Shown here in pieces: positions 46,660-59,910 of a stretch of DNA of 64,000 bases. The stretch is from the NCBI RefSeq assembly GCF_025336485.1, contig NZ_JAODAB010000001.1, forward strand, positions 248,001 through 312,000, written 5' to 3'. The notes below the pieces were generated by a model. It saw only the letters and a program-made list of their open reading frames with translations, searched no databases and was not told the DNA's origin. The first letter of the stretch is position 1; each line of letters begins with the position of its first letter. A program made the position numbers and the translations under genes. The stretch comes from Pseudomonas citri. Lineage in GTDB: Bacteria > Pseudomonadota > Gammaproteobacteria > Pseudomonadales > Pseudomonadaceae.

Positions 46660-48270
46660 CTAGCGCGGCTTCTCAGGTTTGTAGCCCAGCCGCAAGCCAC
46701 CCCAATGGCGGCCCTTGAGCATGATCGGCACGGAGAGGTCATGCATCAATTCGCCGGTGTCGCGGGTATAGGTTTGCAGCAGCACCGGTTGTTGATGGCT
46801 GCCACAGCGAATCCCAGTGCGGTCGGAAAATTTGCGCTTGGTCCGGTTGTTCAGCGTGTCCACTTGCGGGTCGCCGGTCAGCGGCTGGCTGAAGACCTTG
46901 TTATGGGTGGGCACGTAGCCCTGCTGGGTGCAGGCAATCGCAAACACCAGCCCCTCGTGCCGGGCCAGCAACGGTTCCTGGATCGCCGGCAGCACCTGGT
47001 CGGTGTAGCGGTCGAAACGGGTCTGGTACTTGGCCGGCTGGGTGTTGGGGATGGCCTGGTAGTTGCGGTCGAACAGGTCCTCCAGGCTGACACGCCCTTG
47101 GTCGATATCGGCCTCGAACTGCGCGGCGATCTGGCTCGCGCCCTCCCGCGCCAGGTCATAGACCCTTTGGTGATAGTCGTCGAGGCCCACCTCGGCCAGG
47201 CGCTCACTGATGGTCTCGGCCTGCCCCTCCATCTGCACCGCTGCTTCGGCCAGGCGCTGGGTCTGCTGGTCGCTGATGGCCAGGTCGCTGCGCATCTGTT
47301 CGATGGCATGGAACAGGCTGTCGAGTTGTTCGCGGTTGGTGTCGGTGCCCTGGGCGATGGCGCTGACCTGGGTCTCGACACCGGCCGCGAGCCGGGCGAT
47401 GTTATCCAGGTGCTCGCCGGTGTGCTCGACCTGTTGCACGCCACTGTCCAGGTCAGCGGCCAGTTGGCGGATCTGCTCCACCACCTGGGCGGTACGTTGC
47501 TGGATGTCTTCCACCATCACGCCGACTTCGCCGGTGGCCGCCGCCGTACGCCCGGCCAGGCCACGGACTTCATCGGCCACTACCGCAAACCCACGGCCAT
47601 GCTCGCCCGCCCGGGCAGCCTCGATGGCGGCGTTCAGCGCCAACAGGTTGGTCTGGCTGGCAATCGATTGGATCACCAGGGTGACCCGTTGGATTTCGTC
47701 GCTGCGCACACTCAACGCCTCGATCAACTCGCGGCTGTCGTTGGCGCGTTGGCTGAGCTGATGCATGCGGCTGATGGACTCCACCAGTTCGCCGCGTCCG
47801 GCCACGCTGCTGCGATGGGCCTCGCTGGCCGCACCCAAGGCCTGTTGGCTCAATTGTGAAGTGGCCTGTTCGGTGGCGATCATCGCTTCGGCATTGCCGA
47901 CGATCTGCGCCGCCGCGTCGAGTTGCGACTGGACCTTGCCGGCCAACTGCCTGACCGAATAAGCGACACCCGCCGCCGACAGCGCGTTATGGCTGGTGGT
48001 GTAGGACAGGTCGCGGGTCAACTCCGCCAGGTTGTCAGTCGTGGGGGCAGGCACCGTCGCCATGCGCGAGCGCAGGCGCGGCAACCAGACGATAAGCATG
48101 ACCAGCGGCAGCACCAGGTACAGCGACCAGCCGCCCAGCGTCATACCGCACAGCAGCAATGCGAGGGCGAGACTCTGCAAGGTCGGCGTCAACCAGCGCG
48201 CCGTGCTTTTTGTTTCAGGTACCGAGGCCGGCACAGCGCCCGCCAGCGTTCCGTCTGTCGCCATGTTCAT
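46660..48270 (-). CDS. Chemoreceptor with C-terminal sensory domain
   Basis: 536 residues from the ATG at 48270; one six bases later is possible. Two closely spaced TM helices (~20-62), then the receptor signalling domain (~90-370, [35 protein letters not shown]) and a C-terminal ~150 residues with [14 protein letters not shown] and [23 protein letters not shown] that look like a sensory domain placed after the signalling part. The standard order is sensor first, so this receptor is inside-out. Not part of the che operon at 1-10 kb. Confidence 0.9.
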   Translation of the reverse strand: MNMATDGTLAGAVPASVPETKSTARWLTPTLQSLALALLLCGMTLGGWSLYLVLPLVMLIVWLPRLRSRMATVPAPTTDNLAELTRDLSYTTSHNALSAAGVAYSVRQLAGKVQSQLDAAAQIVGNAEAMIATEQATSQLSQQALGAASEAHRSSVAGRGELVESISRMHQLSQRANDSRELIEALSVRSDEIQRVTLVIQSIASQTNLLALNAAIEAARAGEHGRGFAVVADEVRGLAGRTAAATGEVGVMVEDIQQRTAQVVEQIRQLAADLDSGVQQVEHTGEHLDNIARLAAGVETQVSAIAQGTDTNREQLDSLFHAIEQMRSDLAISDQQTQRLAEAAVQMEGQAETISERLAEVGLDDYHQRVYDLAREGASQIAAQFEADIDQGRVSLEDLFDRNYQAIPNTQPAKYQTRFDRYTDQVLPAIQEPLLARHEGLVFAIACTQQGYVPTHNKVFSQPLTGDPQVDTLNNRTKRKFSDRTGIRCGSHQQPVLLQTYTRDTGELMHDLSVPIMLKGRHWGGLRLGYKPEKPR

Positions 48271-48386
48271 CACCCACATTCTCGTTGTTATGACCGCATT
48301 AAACGCCACTACCGGGCCATTATCCATGGTCCATTAGTCGCGTTCTTGCAGTAGGTCAACGAGGTGGGCAAACAGGCGCACAAAAG

Positions 48387-48427
48387 CAAAAGATCGCGAC
48401 CTTCTTCAAAAAGGTCGCGATCTTTTG
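48387..48427. terminator. Strong bidirectional hairpin terminator
   Basis: A perfect 17-bp stem, CAAAAGATCGCGACCTT / AAGGTCGCGATCTTTTG, with loop CTTCAAA. It lies 14 bp past the stop of the DksA-like gene on the minus strand, where the stem is followed by T-rich sequence, and stops transcription before the chemoreceptor start at 48270. Confidence 0.85.
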
Positions 48428-48441
48428 TGAAAAAGCGCGAA

Positions 48442-48846
48442 TCAGGCCTGACGCTGGTGCTTGTCGATCTGCTCGTGACGTTCCTGGGCTTCGATGCAGT
48501 ACTTGGTGGTCGGGCTGATCAGCAGGCGCTTGAGGCCAATAGGCTCACCACTGTCGTCGCACCAGCCGAAGCTGTCGTCGTTGATGCGGTCCAGGGCCTG
48601 CTCCAGTTGAGGCAGCATGCGCTGGTCGCGATCGATGGCGTTGACCAGCCAGGTACGCTCTTCTTCTACGGAAGCAGCGTCGGCCGGGTCAGCCGGGGAA
48701 TCCAGGCTCTCAATGGCGATTCGGTTCTGTTCGATGCGCTCGTGGGTTTCGACTTTCATGTTCTGCAACAGCTTGGTGAAGAAAGCCAGCTGCTCGGCAT
48801 TCATGTAGTCATCCGCCGGCATGGCCAGCAACTTTTCCTTTGTCAT
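48442..48846 (-). CDS. DksA/TraR-family protein lacking two zinc ligands
   Basis: 134 residues: coiled-coil helices with acidic residues and a C-terminal finger. DksA uses four cysteines (C-x2-C...C-x2-C); here they are C96, S99, C117 and A120, so only two remain and the Zn site is likely lost. This is the pattern of P. aeruginosa DksA2, a zinc-independent copy used under Zn limitation. DksA binds RNA polymerase with ppGpp and modulates stringent-response promoters. The gene is monocistronic with a strong terminator. Confidence 0.88.
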   Translation of the reverse strand: MTKEKLLAMPADDYMNAEQLAFFTKLLQNMKVETHERIEQNRIAIESLDSPADPADAASVEEERTWLVNAIDRDQRMLPQLEQALDRINDDSFGWCDDSGEPIGLKRLLISPTTKYCIEAQERHEQIDKHQRQA

Positions 48847-49191
48847 TGATTTCTCTATAAAAAAACGTGCATTAAGGCGAATTATGGAGCGTCCCGCACC
48901 AGGCTTTGTACAACCCCTGAGTTGCCACGCTCATCGGGAAGGCGCCGTCTATACCCAAGCGCCACCCGGCACTCAATTTACGAGGGGCGGCAGTCTAAGG
49001 CCGAGTCGAGGCATCAGCAACTGAAAACATAGGGAAAATGTCCGACAACCCCTGCAAATGTTCTCTGACAAGCTTTCGGTGGTCATCGGAGTGCGTTTAT
49101 AACAAGAAATTCGCCGCAATGGCTGTATCAAGAAGACAAATGGCAACGCCACGCCCATTAGGCGTGGCGCTTTGTCGCAACCCAGGGCTGT
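48847..49191. other. Intergenic region with a terminator
   Basis: No gene is seen in 345 bp. The right end has the hairpin CGCCACGCC-CATTA-GGCGTGGCG (49147-49169), just past the end of the permease gene on the minus strand and followed by TTGCCATTTGTC: the terminator of the inositol ABC operon. The left part contains the DksA-like gene's promoter. Confidence 0.6.
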
Positions 49192-50220
49192 TTAACGCTT
49201 GAGCTTGCGTTTGTTGCGGTACTGGTCGATCACCACCGCCACCACAATGATCAGGCCCTTGATGATGTCCTGGATGTAGGCATCGACACCGACAAAAGTA
49301 AACCCGCTGGCCATCACCCCGAGGATCAGCGCGCCGATCACTGTCCCGGTGATGCGCCCCACCCCACCCGCCAGGCTGGTACCGCCAATCACCGCCGCCG
49401 CGATGGCGTCCAGTTCATAAGACATGCCCATGCCCGCCTGACCGGTCGCCGCCCGCGCCGAGGCCACCACCCCGGCAAGCCCCGACAGCAACCCGGCGAT
49501 GCTGTAGACGATCACCAGATGCCGCTTGACGTTGATCCCCGAGGTGCGCGCCGCCTGCATGTTGCCGCCGATGGCGTAGGTGTACTTGCCATACTTGGTG
49601 TAGCGCAAGGCAATGTGGAAGATCACCGCCACCACCAGGAAGATGATCACTGGCATCGCACCATGGCCAATGGCGGTGTAGGAATCCGACAACATGCTCA
49701 CCGGTTGGCCTTCGGTGTAGTAGCGCGCCAGGCCACGGGCCGAGACCATCATGCCGAGGGTCGCAATGAAGGGCGGAATGCCCGTGACGGCGATGATGCT
49801 GCCGTTGATCGCCCCGGCCAGCAGCCCGACGCCGAGCCCCGCCGCCACCGGCATCCACACCGGCAGGTCGGTCAGCGAGGGGAACACCGCCCGGGCGAAA
49901 TCCGAGGTCTGGGCCAGGCTGGCCGCGATCATGGCCGACAACGCCAGCACCGAGCCGGACGACAGGTCGATGCCGGTGGTGATGATCACCTGGGTCACGC
50001 CGATGGCCAGCAGGCCGATGATCGACACCTGCAGGATCATCAACACCAGGCGCTGGGAATTCATCAGGAAACTCTGGTCGCGCATGATCCAGCCGAACAG
50101 CTCGAACACCAGGCCGATGCCAATCAACACCAGGAAGATGCTCAGTTCCGTCGGCCACCGTCGGCGCGTCCGGGCCGGTGCCGCCGCGGGTTTGTTTTCC
50201 AGTATTGCGTTCATAGCCAC
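49192..50220 (-). CDS. Inositol/sugar ABC transporter permease
   Basis: 342 residues, ten TM helices of the ribose-type (RbsC) family: IATLGMMVSARGLARYYTEGQPV and AVIGGTSLAGGVGRITGTVIGALILGVMASGF are characteristic. Last gene of an importer operon whose operator matches the iol operators; the likely substrate is myo-inositol. The upstream ATPase and binding protein are on the same strand. Confidence 0.92.
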   Translation of the reverse strand: MAMNAILENKPAAAPARTRRRWPTELSIFLVLIGIGLVFELFGWIMRDQSFLMNSQRLVLMILQVSIIGLLAIGVTQVIITTGIDLSSGSVLALSAMIAASLAQTSDFARAVFPSLTDLPVWMPVAAGLGVGLLAGAINGSIIAVTGIPPFIATLGMMVSARGLARYYTEGQPVSMLSDSYTAIGHGAMPVIIFLVVAVIFHIALRYTKYGKYTYAIGGNMQAARTSGINVKRHLVIVYSIAGLLSGLAGVVASARAATGQAGMGMSYELDAIAAAVIGGTSLAGGVGRITGTVIGALILGVMASGFTFVGVDAYIQDIIKGLIIVVAVVIDQYRNKRKLKR

Positions 50221-50248
50221 TTACCTTTTTTATCTGTGGCGACTGGCA

Positions 50249-51805
50249 TCAGGCCAGGCCCGAAGCCAGTTGCATCACGCGTTCCTGGGTCGCTTCGCTG
50301 CGGTCGAGGGTGCCCATCAGCTCGCCCTCGTGCATGACCATGACCCGGTCGCTCATACCCAACACCTCCGGCAGTTCCGAGGAAATCATGATCACCGCCA
50401 TGCCTTCGCTGGCGAGGTAGGCAATCAGCCGATAAATCTCGGCCTTGGCGCCGACATCAATGCCGCGGGTGGGTTCGTCGAGGATCAGGATCCGCGGGTT
50501 GGTCATCAGCCAGCGCGCCAGCAGGGCTTTTTGCTGGTTGCCGCCGGACAAGGTGTCGATGCACTGTTCCAGGGACGGGGTCTTGACCCGCAGCTTCTTG
50601 CACATGTCTTCACACAAGGCGCGCAAGGCTTTCTGTTGGATGAAGCCGTTGCCGACGTAATGGGGCAGCACGGCCATCTCCATGTTTTCCAGCACCGACA
50701 GGCACGGGAACAGCCCGCTGAGCTTGCGGTCTTCGGTCAACAGGGCAAAGCCCTTTTCGATCGCCATGTGCGGGTCACTGATGCGCACCGGTTGACCGTC
50801 CAGCAGGATCTCGCCACCGGTGCAGGGGGTGACGCCAAAGATCGCTTCGGCCACGTTGGTGCGGCCCGAACCCATCAACCCGGCGATGCCCAGAATCTCC
50901 CCGGCATGCAAGTCGAAGGACACTCCCTTGAACACACCTTCCAGGCTCAGGTCGCGCACCGACAGCATCAAGGGGCCGATGGGTTTTTCCCGTTCCGGGA
51001 ACAACTGGCTCAACTGGCGCCCGACCATCATCGAGATCAAGCCGTCACCGTCCAGGCTGTCGGCCCGTTGCAGGCCGATGTAGGCGCCGTCGCGAAACAC
51101 CGCCACTTCATCGGCGATGGCGAACACTTCATTCATTTTATGGGTGATGTAGATGATGCCCTTACCCTGGGCCTTGAGGTCGGCGATGATCGAGAATAGA
51201 TGGGCGACTTCCGTCTCGGTGATGGCCGAGGTCGGCTCGTCCATGATCAGGATGTCGGAGTCATACGAAACGGCCTTGGCGATTTCCACCATCTGCCGCT
51301 CGGCGATGCTCAGGTTGCCCACCTGCTCTTCGGGGTCGAGGTCGATCCGCAGGCGCTCCAGCAGCCTGGCGGTGCAACGGTGCATTTCCCGATGATCGAT
51401 CATGTGCAGGCCGTTGAGCTGTTCGCGACCGATCCAGATGTTCTCGGCGATGCTCATGTGGGGCATCAGGTTCAGTTCCTGATGGATCATCGCGATACCG
51501 GCCTGCAAGGCCGCCAGCGGGGTGTCGAACGTCACCGGCCGGCCCCGCAGGCGCAACTCGCCGGCGTCGGGCTGATGAATGCCGGCAATGATTTTCATCA
51601 GGGTGGATTTGCCCGCGCCGTTCTCGCCCATCAAGGCCAGCACGGAGCCGGGGCGAACCCGCAGTTGCACATCGGACAGGGCCACCACACCAGGAAAGCC
51701 CTTGCTGACATTGACGACTTCCAGCAGGTACGGTTCGTCAGGTATTACGTCCGGTCGGAACGTCATCGCCGCCGGGGCGCTCGAAGCAGTCGCTGAAGCG
51801 AACAT
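50249..51805 (-). CDS. Inositol/sugar ABC transporter ATP-binding protein
   Basis: 518 residues from the ATG at 51805; a GTG or ATG seven codons upstream is possible. Two fused ABC domains: Walker [13 protein letters not shown] and signature [14 protein letters not shown] with Walker [11 protein letters not shown] in the first; [16 protein letters not shown] and [15 protein letters not shown] with [14 protein letters not shown] in the second. This RbsA-type dual ATPase energises the permease at 49192. Substrate inferred from the operon and operator. Confidence 0.93.
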   Translation of the reverse strand: MFASATASSAPAAMTFRPDVIPDEPYLLEVVNVSKGFPGVVALSDVQLRVRPGSVLALMGENGAGKSTLMKIIAGIHQPDAGELRLRGRPVTFDTPLAALQAGIAMIHQELNLMPHMSIAENIWIGREQLNGLHMIDHREMHRCTARLLERLRIDLDPEEQVGNLSIAERQMVEIAKAVSYDSDILIMDEPTSAITETEVAHLFSIIADLKAQGKGIIYITHKMNEVFAIADEVAVFRDGAYIGLQRADSLDGDGLISMMVGRQLSQLFPEREKPIGPLMLSVRDLSLEGVFKGVSFDLHAGEILGIAGLMGSGRTNVAEAIFGVTPCTGGEILLDGQPVRISDPHMAIEKGFALLTEDRKLSGLFPCLSVLENMEMAVLPHYVGNGFIQQKALRALCEDMCKKLRVKTPSLEQCIDTLSGGNQQKALLARWLMTNPRILILDEPTRGIDVGAKAEIYRLIAYLASEGMAVIMISSELPEVLGMSDRVMVMHEGELMGTLDRSEATQERVMQLASGLA

Positions 51806-51869
51806 GGTCAGGTACTCCCTCGGCAAGGTCGCGCTGCGCCCTTGCCTCTTTATTGTTAGGGGTAGGACG

Positions 51870-52796
51870 TCACTTGAACTGATCGACGTTTTCCGGCGTG
51901 ATCAGACGATACGGCACCCACACCGCTTGTTCGACCGGCTGCTTCTTGACCATTTTCACCGCCGTGTCGATCGAGCCATCGGCCTGGCCCTTGGCATCCT
52001 GGAACACCGACACCGCCATCTCGCCCTTCTTCACCGCGTTCAAACCATCCGGCGTGCCGTCGACACCGGCAATCAACACACTGCCCTTCTCTTTGCCGGC
52101 GCCTTTGAGGGCCATGGCGGCACCGATGGCCATCTCGTCATTGTTGGCTACCACGGCATTGAACTCGCGACCCTGGGTCAGCCAGTCGTTCACCAGGGTC
52201 ATGCCCTTGTCCCGCAACCAGGTGCCGGTCTGTTCCTGCTCGATCTTGATGTTCGGGTACTTGGCGAGCACTTCCTTGACGCCCTTGGTGCGGTTGGTGG
52301 TGGAGTTGTTGGCCAGGTCACCCAGCAGGATCACGATGTCACCCTTGCCAGCCATTTTCTCGGCCAGGTACTGCATCTGCATCCGCCCGGCCTCCAGGTC
52401 ATCTGAGGCGACGGTCACCACGCCGGCGGGCAGCTTCAGGTCATCGGGACGACGGTTGACGTAGACCAGCGGGATCCCGGCGGCCACGGCGGACTGGGTG
52501 ATGCGCTGGGTCGCGGCGGTGTCCACCGGGTTGACGATAATCGCGTCGACCTTCTGGCTGACGAAGCTTTCAACCTGGCTCAGTTGCTTGACCACATCGC
52601 TGCGAGCGTCCTCGAACTGCAAGGTGACGCCGTCCGGCAGGGACTTGGCTTTCTTGTCCATGGATTCACGCAGGTAGGTCAGCCAGGTGTCGTCGAACTG
52701 CGACATGCTGACGCCGATCTTCAGGTCCGCCAGGGCAGCGCCGCTGGTGAGCATCAGCGACAGGGCCAGCGAGGCGATACGGGTCTTGGTCTTCAT
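51870..52796 (-). CDS. Inositol/sugar-binding protein
   Basis: 308 residues with a signal peptide ([19 protein letters not shown]) and a periplasmic-binding-protein-type-1 fold: [57 protein letters not shown] and [20 protein letters not shown]. This family includes the myo-inositol-binding IbpA. First gene of the importer operon; the 336 bp upstream carry the paired operators at 53087-53129. Confidence 0.92.
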   Translation of the reverse strand: MKTKTRIASLALSLMLTSGAALADLKIGVSMSQFDDTWLTYLRESMDKKAKSLPDGVTLQFEDARSDVVKQLSQVESFVSQKVDAIIVNPVDTAATQRITQSAVAAGIPLVYVNRRPDDLKLPAGVVTVASDDLEAGRMQMQYLAEKMAGKGDIVILLGDLANNSTTNRTKGVKEVLAKYPNIKIEQEQTGTWLRDKGMTLVNDWLTQGREFNAVVANNDEMAIGAAMALKGAGKEKGSVLIAGVDGTPDGLNAVKKGEMAVSVFQDAKGQADGSIDTAVKMVKKQPVEQAVWVPYRLITPENVDQFK

Positions 52797-53086
52797 GAAC
52801 GGTCTTTCTCCACTTTTTTGTTGGTCTTATGGATAAGGCGTAGCGAATCTTAGGAACGAAGCAGCCGCGCGATGGGCGCACCAGGCATGCGACACCGCTC
52901 GGCGACCTGGCGTTGCAGGCACAGGGATCGGGACAAGGGAAGGACTGCGGACAAGTACTGGAGGTGAGGCAGATGAAACGCAAAACGGTTGAAGGTTTTC
53001 ATCGACGGTACCTGGCTGTGTTTCTTGTTGTTGTTTCGTCCGTCAGGAACGGACAGGGTTGTCGGTCACCTGGAATCGACTTTATT

Positions 53087-53129
53087 GGAAAATATTTTCC
53101 ATATCAACAAATTTTAGAATTTAAATAGC
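53087..53129. promoter_or_regulatory. Paired inositol-regulator operators upstream of the ABC importer
   Basis: GGAAAATATTTTCC (53087-53100) is a perfect palindrome. A weaker copy, AGAATTTAAATAGC (53116-53129), is 29 bp to its right. The pair lies about 290-330 bp before the binding-protein start at 52796, in an otherwise gene-free 52797-53132 interval, and abuts the stop of the Gfo/Idh gene at 53133. Confidence 0.6.
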
Positions 53130-53132
53130 TTT

Positions 53133-54173
53133 TCATTCATGGCCTACTGGCGCAGGCAGAACAACGACTTCACCCCGTTCGGCGCTTTGGCGAGCGGCGT
53201 CCAGAATACGCGTGGTCGCCAGGGCATCGCGGGACGCCACCGGCAATGGACCAGCGCTCTGCAATGCGTTCCGCAAGTGCTGATAGAACGTTATCCAGCA
53301 TCCTCGTTCCGAGGCCACCCGTTCCCGTTCGGTGCCGTGCTCGAACCAGCCCCAACGTCGATGTTCTTCGGTTCCCCAGCGTTCGCCCTCGGTTGCCGGG
53401 CTCAACCCGGCGAGCGCCTGGGCCTCCTGCCCATCGAGGCCTTCGACGGTGTAACAACCCTCGGTGCCGTTTACTCTGAAGCGTGGACGCGCGGCGTTTT
53501 GTAAACAGTTGCCACTCAGGTGCGAGACCACGCCGCCAGCATGGCTCAAGGCCATGAAGAAACCGTTGTCGAACACCTGGCCTGGCTGGCGGTACTCCAG
53601 CTCGGCGTAGACCCGGACCACCGGCCCGAACAGTTGCAGCGCCTGGTCCACCAGATGGCTGCCCAGGTCCCGCAGGAAACCGCCACCGTTACCCTTGCCG
53701 ACCGAGGTCGGCGAATAGCGCTCGACGCTGGACTCAAAACGCAGGACCTGCCCCAGGGCACCGGAGTCCAGCAGTTTGCGCACGGTGAGGAAATCCGAGT
53801 CCCAGCGGCGGTTCTGATACACGCTCAACGGCACCTGGCGGCGCTCGGCCGCGAGGACCATGGCCTCGGCCTGTTCGGCGTCATGGGCGAACGGCTTGTC
53901 GCTGACCACCGCCACGCCAAGCTCGATCGCTTGCATCACAATGGCCGGGCGACTGTCCAACGGCGTGGAAACCACCACCGCATCGACGCCGGCCGCGACC
54001 AATTGTTCGAGCGTATCGAAGGCCTCGACGTGCGGATGATCACTCGCCAGTTGCCGGCGCCGCTCGGCGGACCGGGTCACCACCCCGACGAACGTCGCCC
54101 CGGGCAGGCTGCTGATCAGCGGCGCATGAAAAAATCGCCCGCCCTTGCCGTAGCCGACTAGACCGATTCGCAT
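53133..54173 (-). CDS. Gfo/Idh/MocA oxidoreductase in the iol operon
   Basis: 346 residues. Rossmann motif GLVGYGKGGRFFHAPLI and the family motif VSDKPFAHD; the substrate-domain block GGGFLRDLGSHLVDQALQLFGP carries the catalytic-type histidine. It is distinct from IolG beside it and from the protein at 33250. It may be a scyllo-inositol dehydrogenase (IolW-like). Downstream end of the iolC-E-B-I-D-G operon, 31 bp after iolG. Confidence 0.9.
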   Translation of the reverse strand: MRIGLVGYGKGGRFFHAPLISSLPGATFVGVVTRSAERRRQLASDHPHVEAFDTLEQLVAAGVDAVVVSTPLDSRPAIVMQAIELGVAVVSDKPFAHDAEQAEAMVLAAERRQVPLSVYQNRRWDSDFLTVRKLLDSGALGQVLRFESSVERYSPTSVGKGNGGGFLRDLGSHLVDQALQLFGPVVRVYAELEYRQPGQVFDNGFFMALSHAGGVVSHLSGNCLQNAARPRFRVNGTEGCYTVEGLDGQEAQALAGLSPATEGERWGTEEHRRWGWFEHGTERERVASERGCWITFYQHLRNALQSAGPLPVASRDALATTRILDAARQSAERGEVVVLPAPVGHE

Positions 54174-54204
54174 GAAGACTCCTTATTGAACCTGTGGGAT
54201 GGGG

Positions 54205-57166
<2,962 letters not shown>

Positions 57167-57242
57167 GCTTGCACCTTGTCTGGAATGCAGATCCCGTGGC
57201 CGCCTCGCTCCCACAGGGGTGTTCATCCTGTTGATAGCGGTG

Positions 57243-58064
57243 TCAGCCCTGAGGGTTTTGCAAATGGCTCATGCTCGCCCCCAACGCCTGGCGAATGTCG
57301 GCCAACTCATGGACGCTTTCGGCAAACGGTTCGAAGGACAGGTACCCCTCATACCCTCCAGCCCGCAACCCTTCGATCTGCGCAGCGTTACCGAGGATGT
57401 CGGCTTCGCCCACCAGCACACGGTGGCCGTCACGGATCGTCGTCAGCGGGGCCTGGGCATCCTCGACCCCGGAGATATGCACCAGAGCGGTCAACTCGGG
57501 GAAGCATTCCTGTTCGCCCGCCAAGTGATGGTGAAAGGTGTCATGCACCAGGCGAAACACATCCAGCCCGTCAGTCGCCTCGATCGCTTCCAACGCCGTG
57601 CGCTTGCGCCGCAACGAGCACTCCTCGAAACCCAGGGGCTCGATGAAACCGTAGATGCCGAAGGCCCGCAGGATCGGCGCCAGTTCACTGAGCGCCACGC
57701 GCAGCCCGGCGGCACGTTCAGCTTCGCTGCGCGGGTCGGCGCGGTCGTTGAGCGGGCACATCACCAATCCCCCGGCGCCGCACTCGCGGGCGTAGTCAGC
57801 CAAACGCACGGCCTGGACACGGCGTTCTTCGTTCCAAACGTCGAAGGGGTACAGCGCGTTGATCGACAGTACCCTGATGCCACGCGCCTCGCACAACTGG
57901 CGCACCTGGGCCGGAGGCATGCCGTTCTCGATCTCGACACCCTTCAGGTCGTTGCGGATCTCGATGGCGTCGGTCTTCAACGCCAACGCCAAGTCGATGA
58001 AGTCGGGCAGTGGCAGGTGCGGGGCAACCATGCGATTCAAGGCAAAACGCAGGGGTTTGTTCAT
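57243..58064 (-). CDS. iolI: 2-keto-myo-inositol isomerase IolI-like
   Basis: 273 residues from the ATG at 58064. Xylose-isomerase-like TIM barrel: [41 protein letters not shown] and [11 protein letters not shown] place the metal-binding Glu, His and Asp residues. IolI isomerises 2-keto-myo-inositol to 1-keto-D-chiro-inositol. It sits between iolB and iolD. The 76 bp after it contain a REP-like CTCCCACAGGGG piece. Confidence 0.85.
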   Translation of the reverse strand: MNKPLRFALNRMVAPHLPLPDFIDLALALKTDAIEIRNDLKGVEIENGMPPAQVRQLCEARGIRVLSINALYPFDVWNEERRVQAVRLADYARECGAGGLVMCPLNDRADPRSEAERAAGLRVALSELAPILRAFGIYGFIEPLGFEECSLRRKRTALEAIEATDGLDVFRLVHDTFHHHLAGEQECFPELTALVHISGVEDAQAPLTTIRDGHRVLVGEADILGNAAQIEGLRAGGYEGYLSFEPFAESVHELADIRQALGASMSHLQNPQG

Positions 58065-58098
58065 TGTTGTTTTCCCTCCGGCATTCATCAAAAACGGG

Positions 58099-58908
58099 TT
58101 AGAGATCCAGCAACCAACTGTGCTGCGGATCGTTATGGAACTGCCAGACCCGCTTCGGGCCCGCCATGACGTTCAGGTAGTACGACTCATACCCGTACGG
58201 CACGCTGACCGGGTGGTAGCCCTTGGGCACCACCACCAGGTCACTGTTCTCCACGGCCATGGCCTGGTCGAGGCTGCGGTCGTCGGTGTAGACCCGCTGG
58301 AACACAAAACCCTGGGACGGGTTGACCTGGTGGTAGTAGGTTTCCTCCAGGAAGCTCTGGTGCGGCAGGTCGTCGGTGTCGTGCTTGTGCGGTGGGTAGC
58401 TCGACGAGTGCCCCGACGGCGTGCGCACTTCCACCACCAGCAGCGAATGGGCCGGCTCGCTGTCCGGCAGGATGTCGCAGATATAGCGGGTGTTGGCGCC
58501 CTTGCCACGCACGCTGCGCTTCATGCTTTGCGGGTGGATCAGCCGTGGACCGTATTCGTTTCGAGCCGAACCCGGCGCAGCGCACACCGCGACCTGTGCA
58601 TCGCTCAGCGCGGTCACCAGGGCCTGGCTGCCAGGCGGCAGGTAGGCGGCGTAGGGCGACTTGTCTTCAAAGACCGACAGGCGATCACCGAGGTTGTCCC
58701 AGTCGAAGGCCCCCTGCCCCGGCGCCTCGCCCTTGAGGCTGAGGCGGCCACTGAGCAGCACCAGGCACAGCTCCTTGTCGGCAGCGGCCACCGGCAGGGT
58801 CTCACCCAGGCTCAGGCGGTAGGCGGCGAACCCGACGTATTCCAGTTCACCCGGGGGCAGTTGGACGATGTTCCGCCCGCCGGGCTGGCTTTTGATCAAC
58901 AGGCTCAT
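58099..58908 (-). CDS. iolB: 5-deoxy-glucuronate isomerase IolB
   Basis: 269 residues, cupin-type. Metal-site block SGHSSSYPPHKHDTDDLPHQSFLEETYYHQ is the IolB signature, with FVFQRVYTDDRSLDQAMAVENSDLVVVPKGYHPVS. Converts 5-deoxy-glucuronate to 2-deoxy-5-keto-gluconate. Start overlaps the iolE stop (ATGA). Confidence 0.96.
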   Translation of the reverse strand: MSLLIKSQPGGRNIVQLPPGELEYVGFAAYRLSLGETLPVAAADKELCLVLLSGRLSLKGEAPGQGAFDWDNLGDRLSVFEDKSPYAAYLPPGSQALVTALSDAQVAVCAAPGSARNEYGPRLIHPQSMKRSVRGKGANTRYICDILPDSEPAHSLLVVEVRTPSGHSSSYPPHKHDTDDLPHQSFLEETYYHQVNPSQGFVFQRVYTDDRSLDQAMAVENSDLVVVPKGYHPVSVPYGYESYYLNVMAGPKRVWQFHNDPQHSWLLDL

Positions 58909-59798
58909 GCCCGCCCCCTTGCCTGCAGCAAGGCATGCAGGGTGTCGTAGCCTTTCTTGGCGTAGGCATGACTCGGCGCGACAGCCGGGTCCTGCTCGGC
59001 CTCGACCACCAGCCAGCCTTTATAGTCGGCGGCCAGCAGCACATCCAGCAACGCGGCGAAGTCGATGTCGCCATCCCCCGGCACGGTGAAGGTGCCGTTG
59101 ATGATGCAATCGGGAAAACTCCAGAGGTTGTTGCGCGCCAGTTGCACCACCGGTTTGCGTACGTCCTTGAAGTGCACATGACAAACCCGCTCGATGTGCT
59201 TGCGCAGCACGTGCAGCGGTTCGCCGCCGCCCATGTAGCAGTGGCCCGAGTCGAACAGCAGGCCGACCTCGCTGCCGGTCAGGGCCATCAGCTTGTCGAT
59301 GTCCGTGGGGGATTCGACGTAGGCGCCCATGTGATGGTGATAGGCCAGACGCACGCCGTGGGACAAGGTGAAGCGCGCCAGCTCGGTGAGCTTTTCGGCA
59401 TAGGTTTGCCAGGCTTCGTCGGTATGGAAACGCGGGCGTTCGGCCAGCGCAATACGCTGGCCCTGGATGGAATCAGCCACTTCGCCGTACACCAGCACGT
59501 TCGCGCCGTTCTGCGCCAACAACTCGACGTGGCTGGCGATGGCGTCGATTTCCTCGGCCGCCGACCGCCGGGCCAGGCGACTGGAATACCAGCCCGAGAC
59601 CAGCGCCAGGCCGTACGGGCGCAACACATCGCCGACGCCCTTGGCGTCCTTGGGAAACTTGCCGTTGAGTTCAAAGCCTTCGTAGCCGATGGCCTTGCCT
59701 TCGCTCAGCGCCGTGCTCAGCGGCGTCTCGCCGCCCAGGGAAGGCAGGTCATCGTTGCTCCAGGAAATCGGGTTGATGCCAATTCGAATAGCGGGCAT
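58905..59798 (-). CDS. iolE: Inosose dehydratase IolE
   Basis: 297 residues, TIM barrel. INPISWSNDDLPSLGGETPLSTALSEGKAIGYEGFELNG at the N-terminus, HHHMGAYVESPTDIDKLM, LLFDSGHCYMGG and HFKDVRKPVV are typical. It dehydrates scyllo-inosose to the diketo intermediate used by IolD. Translationally coupled to iolB. Confidence 0.95.
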   Translation of the reverse strand: MPAIRIGINPISWSNDDLPSLGGETPLSTALSEGKAIGYEGFELNGKFPKDAKGVGDVLRPYGLALVSGWYSSRLARRSAAEEIDAIASHVELLAQNGANVLVYGEVADSIQGQRIALAERPRFHTDEAWQTYAEKLTELARFTLSHGVRLAYHHHMGAYVESPTDIDKLMALTGSEVGLLFDSGHCYMGGGEPLHVLRKHIERVCHVHFKDVRKPVVQLARNNLWSFPDCIINGTFTVPGDGDIDFAALLDVLLAADYKGWLVVEAEQDPAVAPSHAYAKKGYDTLHALLQARGRA

Positions 59799-59858
59799 GG
59801 CGGTACCTTTTTATTGTTTTTCAAACTGAATAACAAAACCATGTTGTGAATACATATC

Positions 59859-59888
59859 TGTGGCGAGGGGATTTATCCCCTCGCCACA
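59859..59888. repeat. GC-rich hairpin between iolC and iolE
   Basis: TGTGGCGAGGGGAT / ATCCCCTCGCCACA stem with loop TT (59859-59888) in the 112 bp between iolC and iolE. It is a common Pseudomonas repeat of the TGTGGCGAGGGG type. No U-run follows, so it may protect or attenuate the iol mRNA instead of ending it. Confidence 0.6.
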
Positions 59889-59910
59889 AGAGCAGCCAGC
59901 GCAAGACCCA

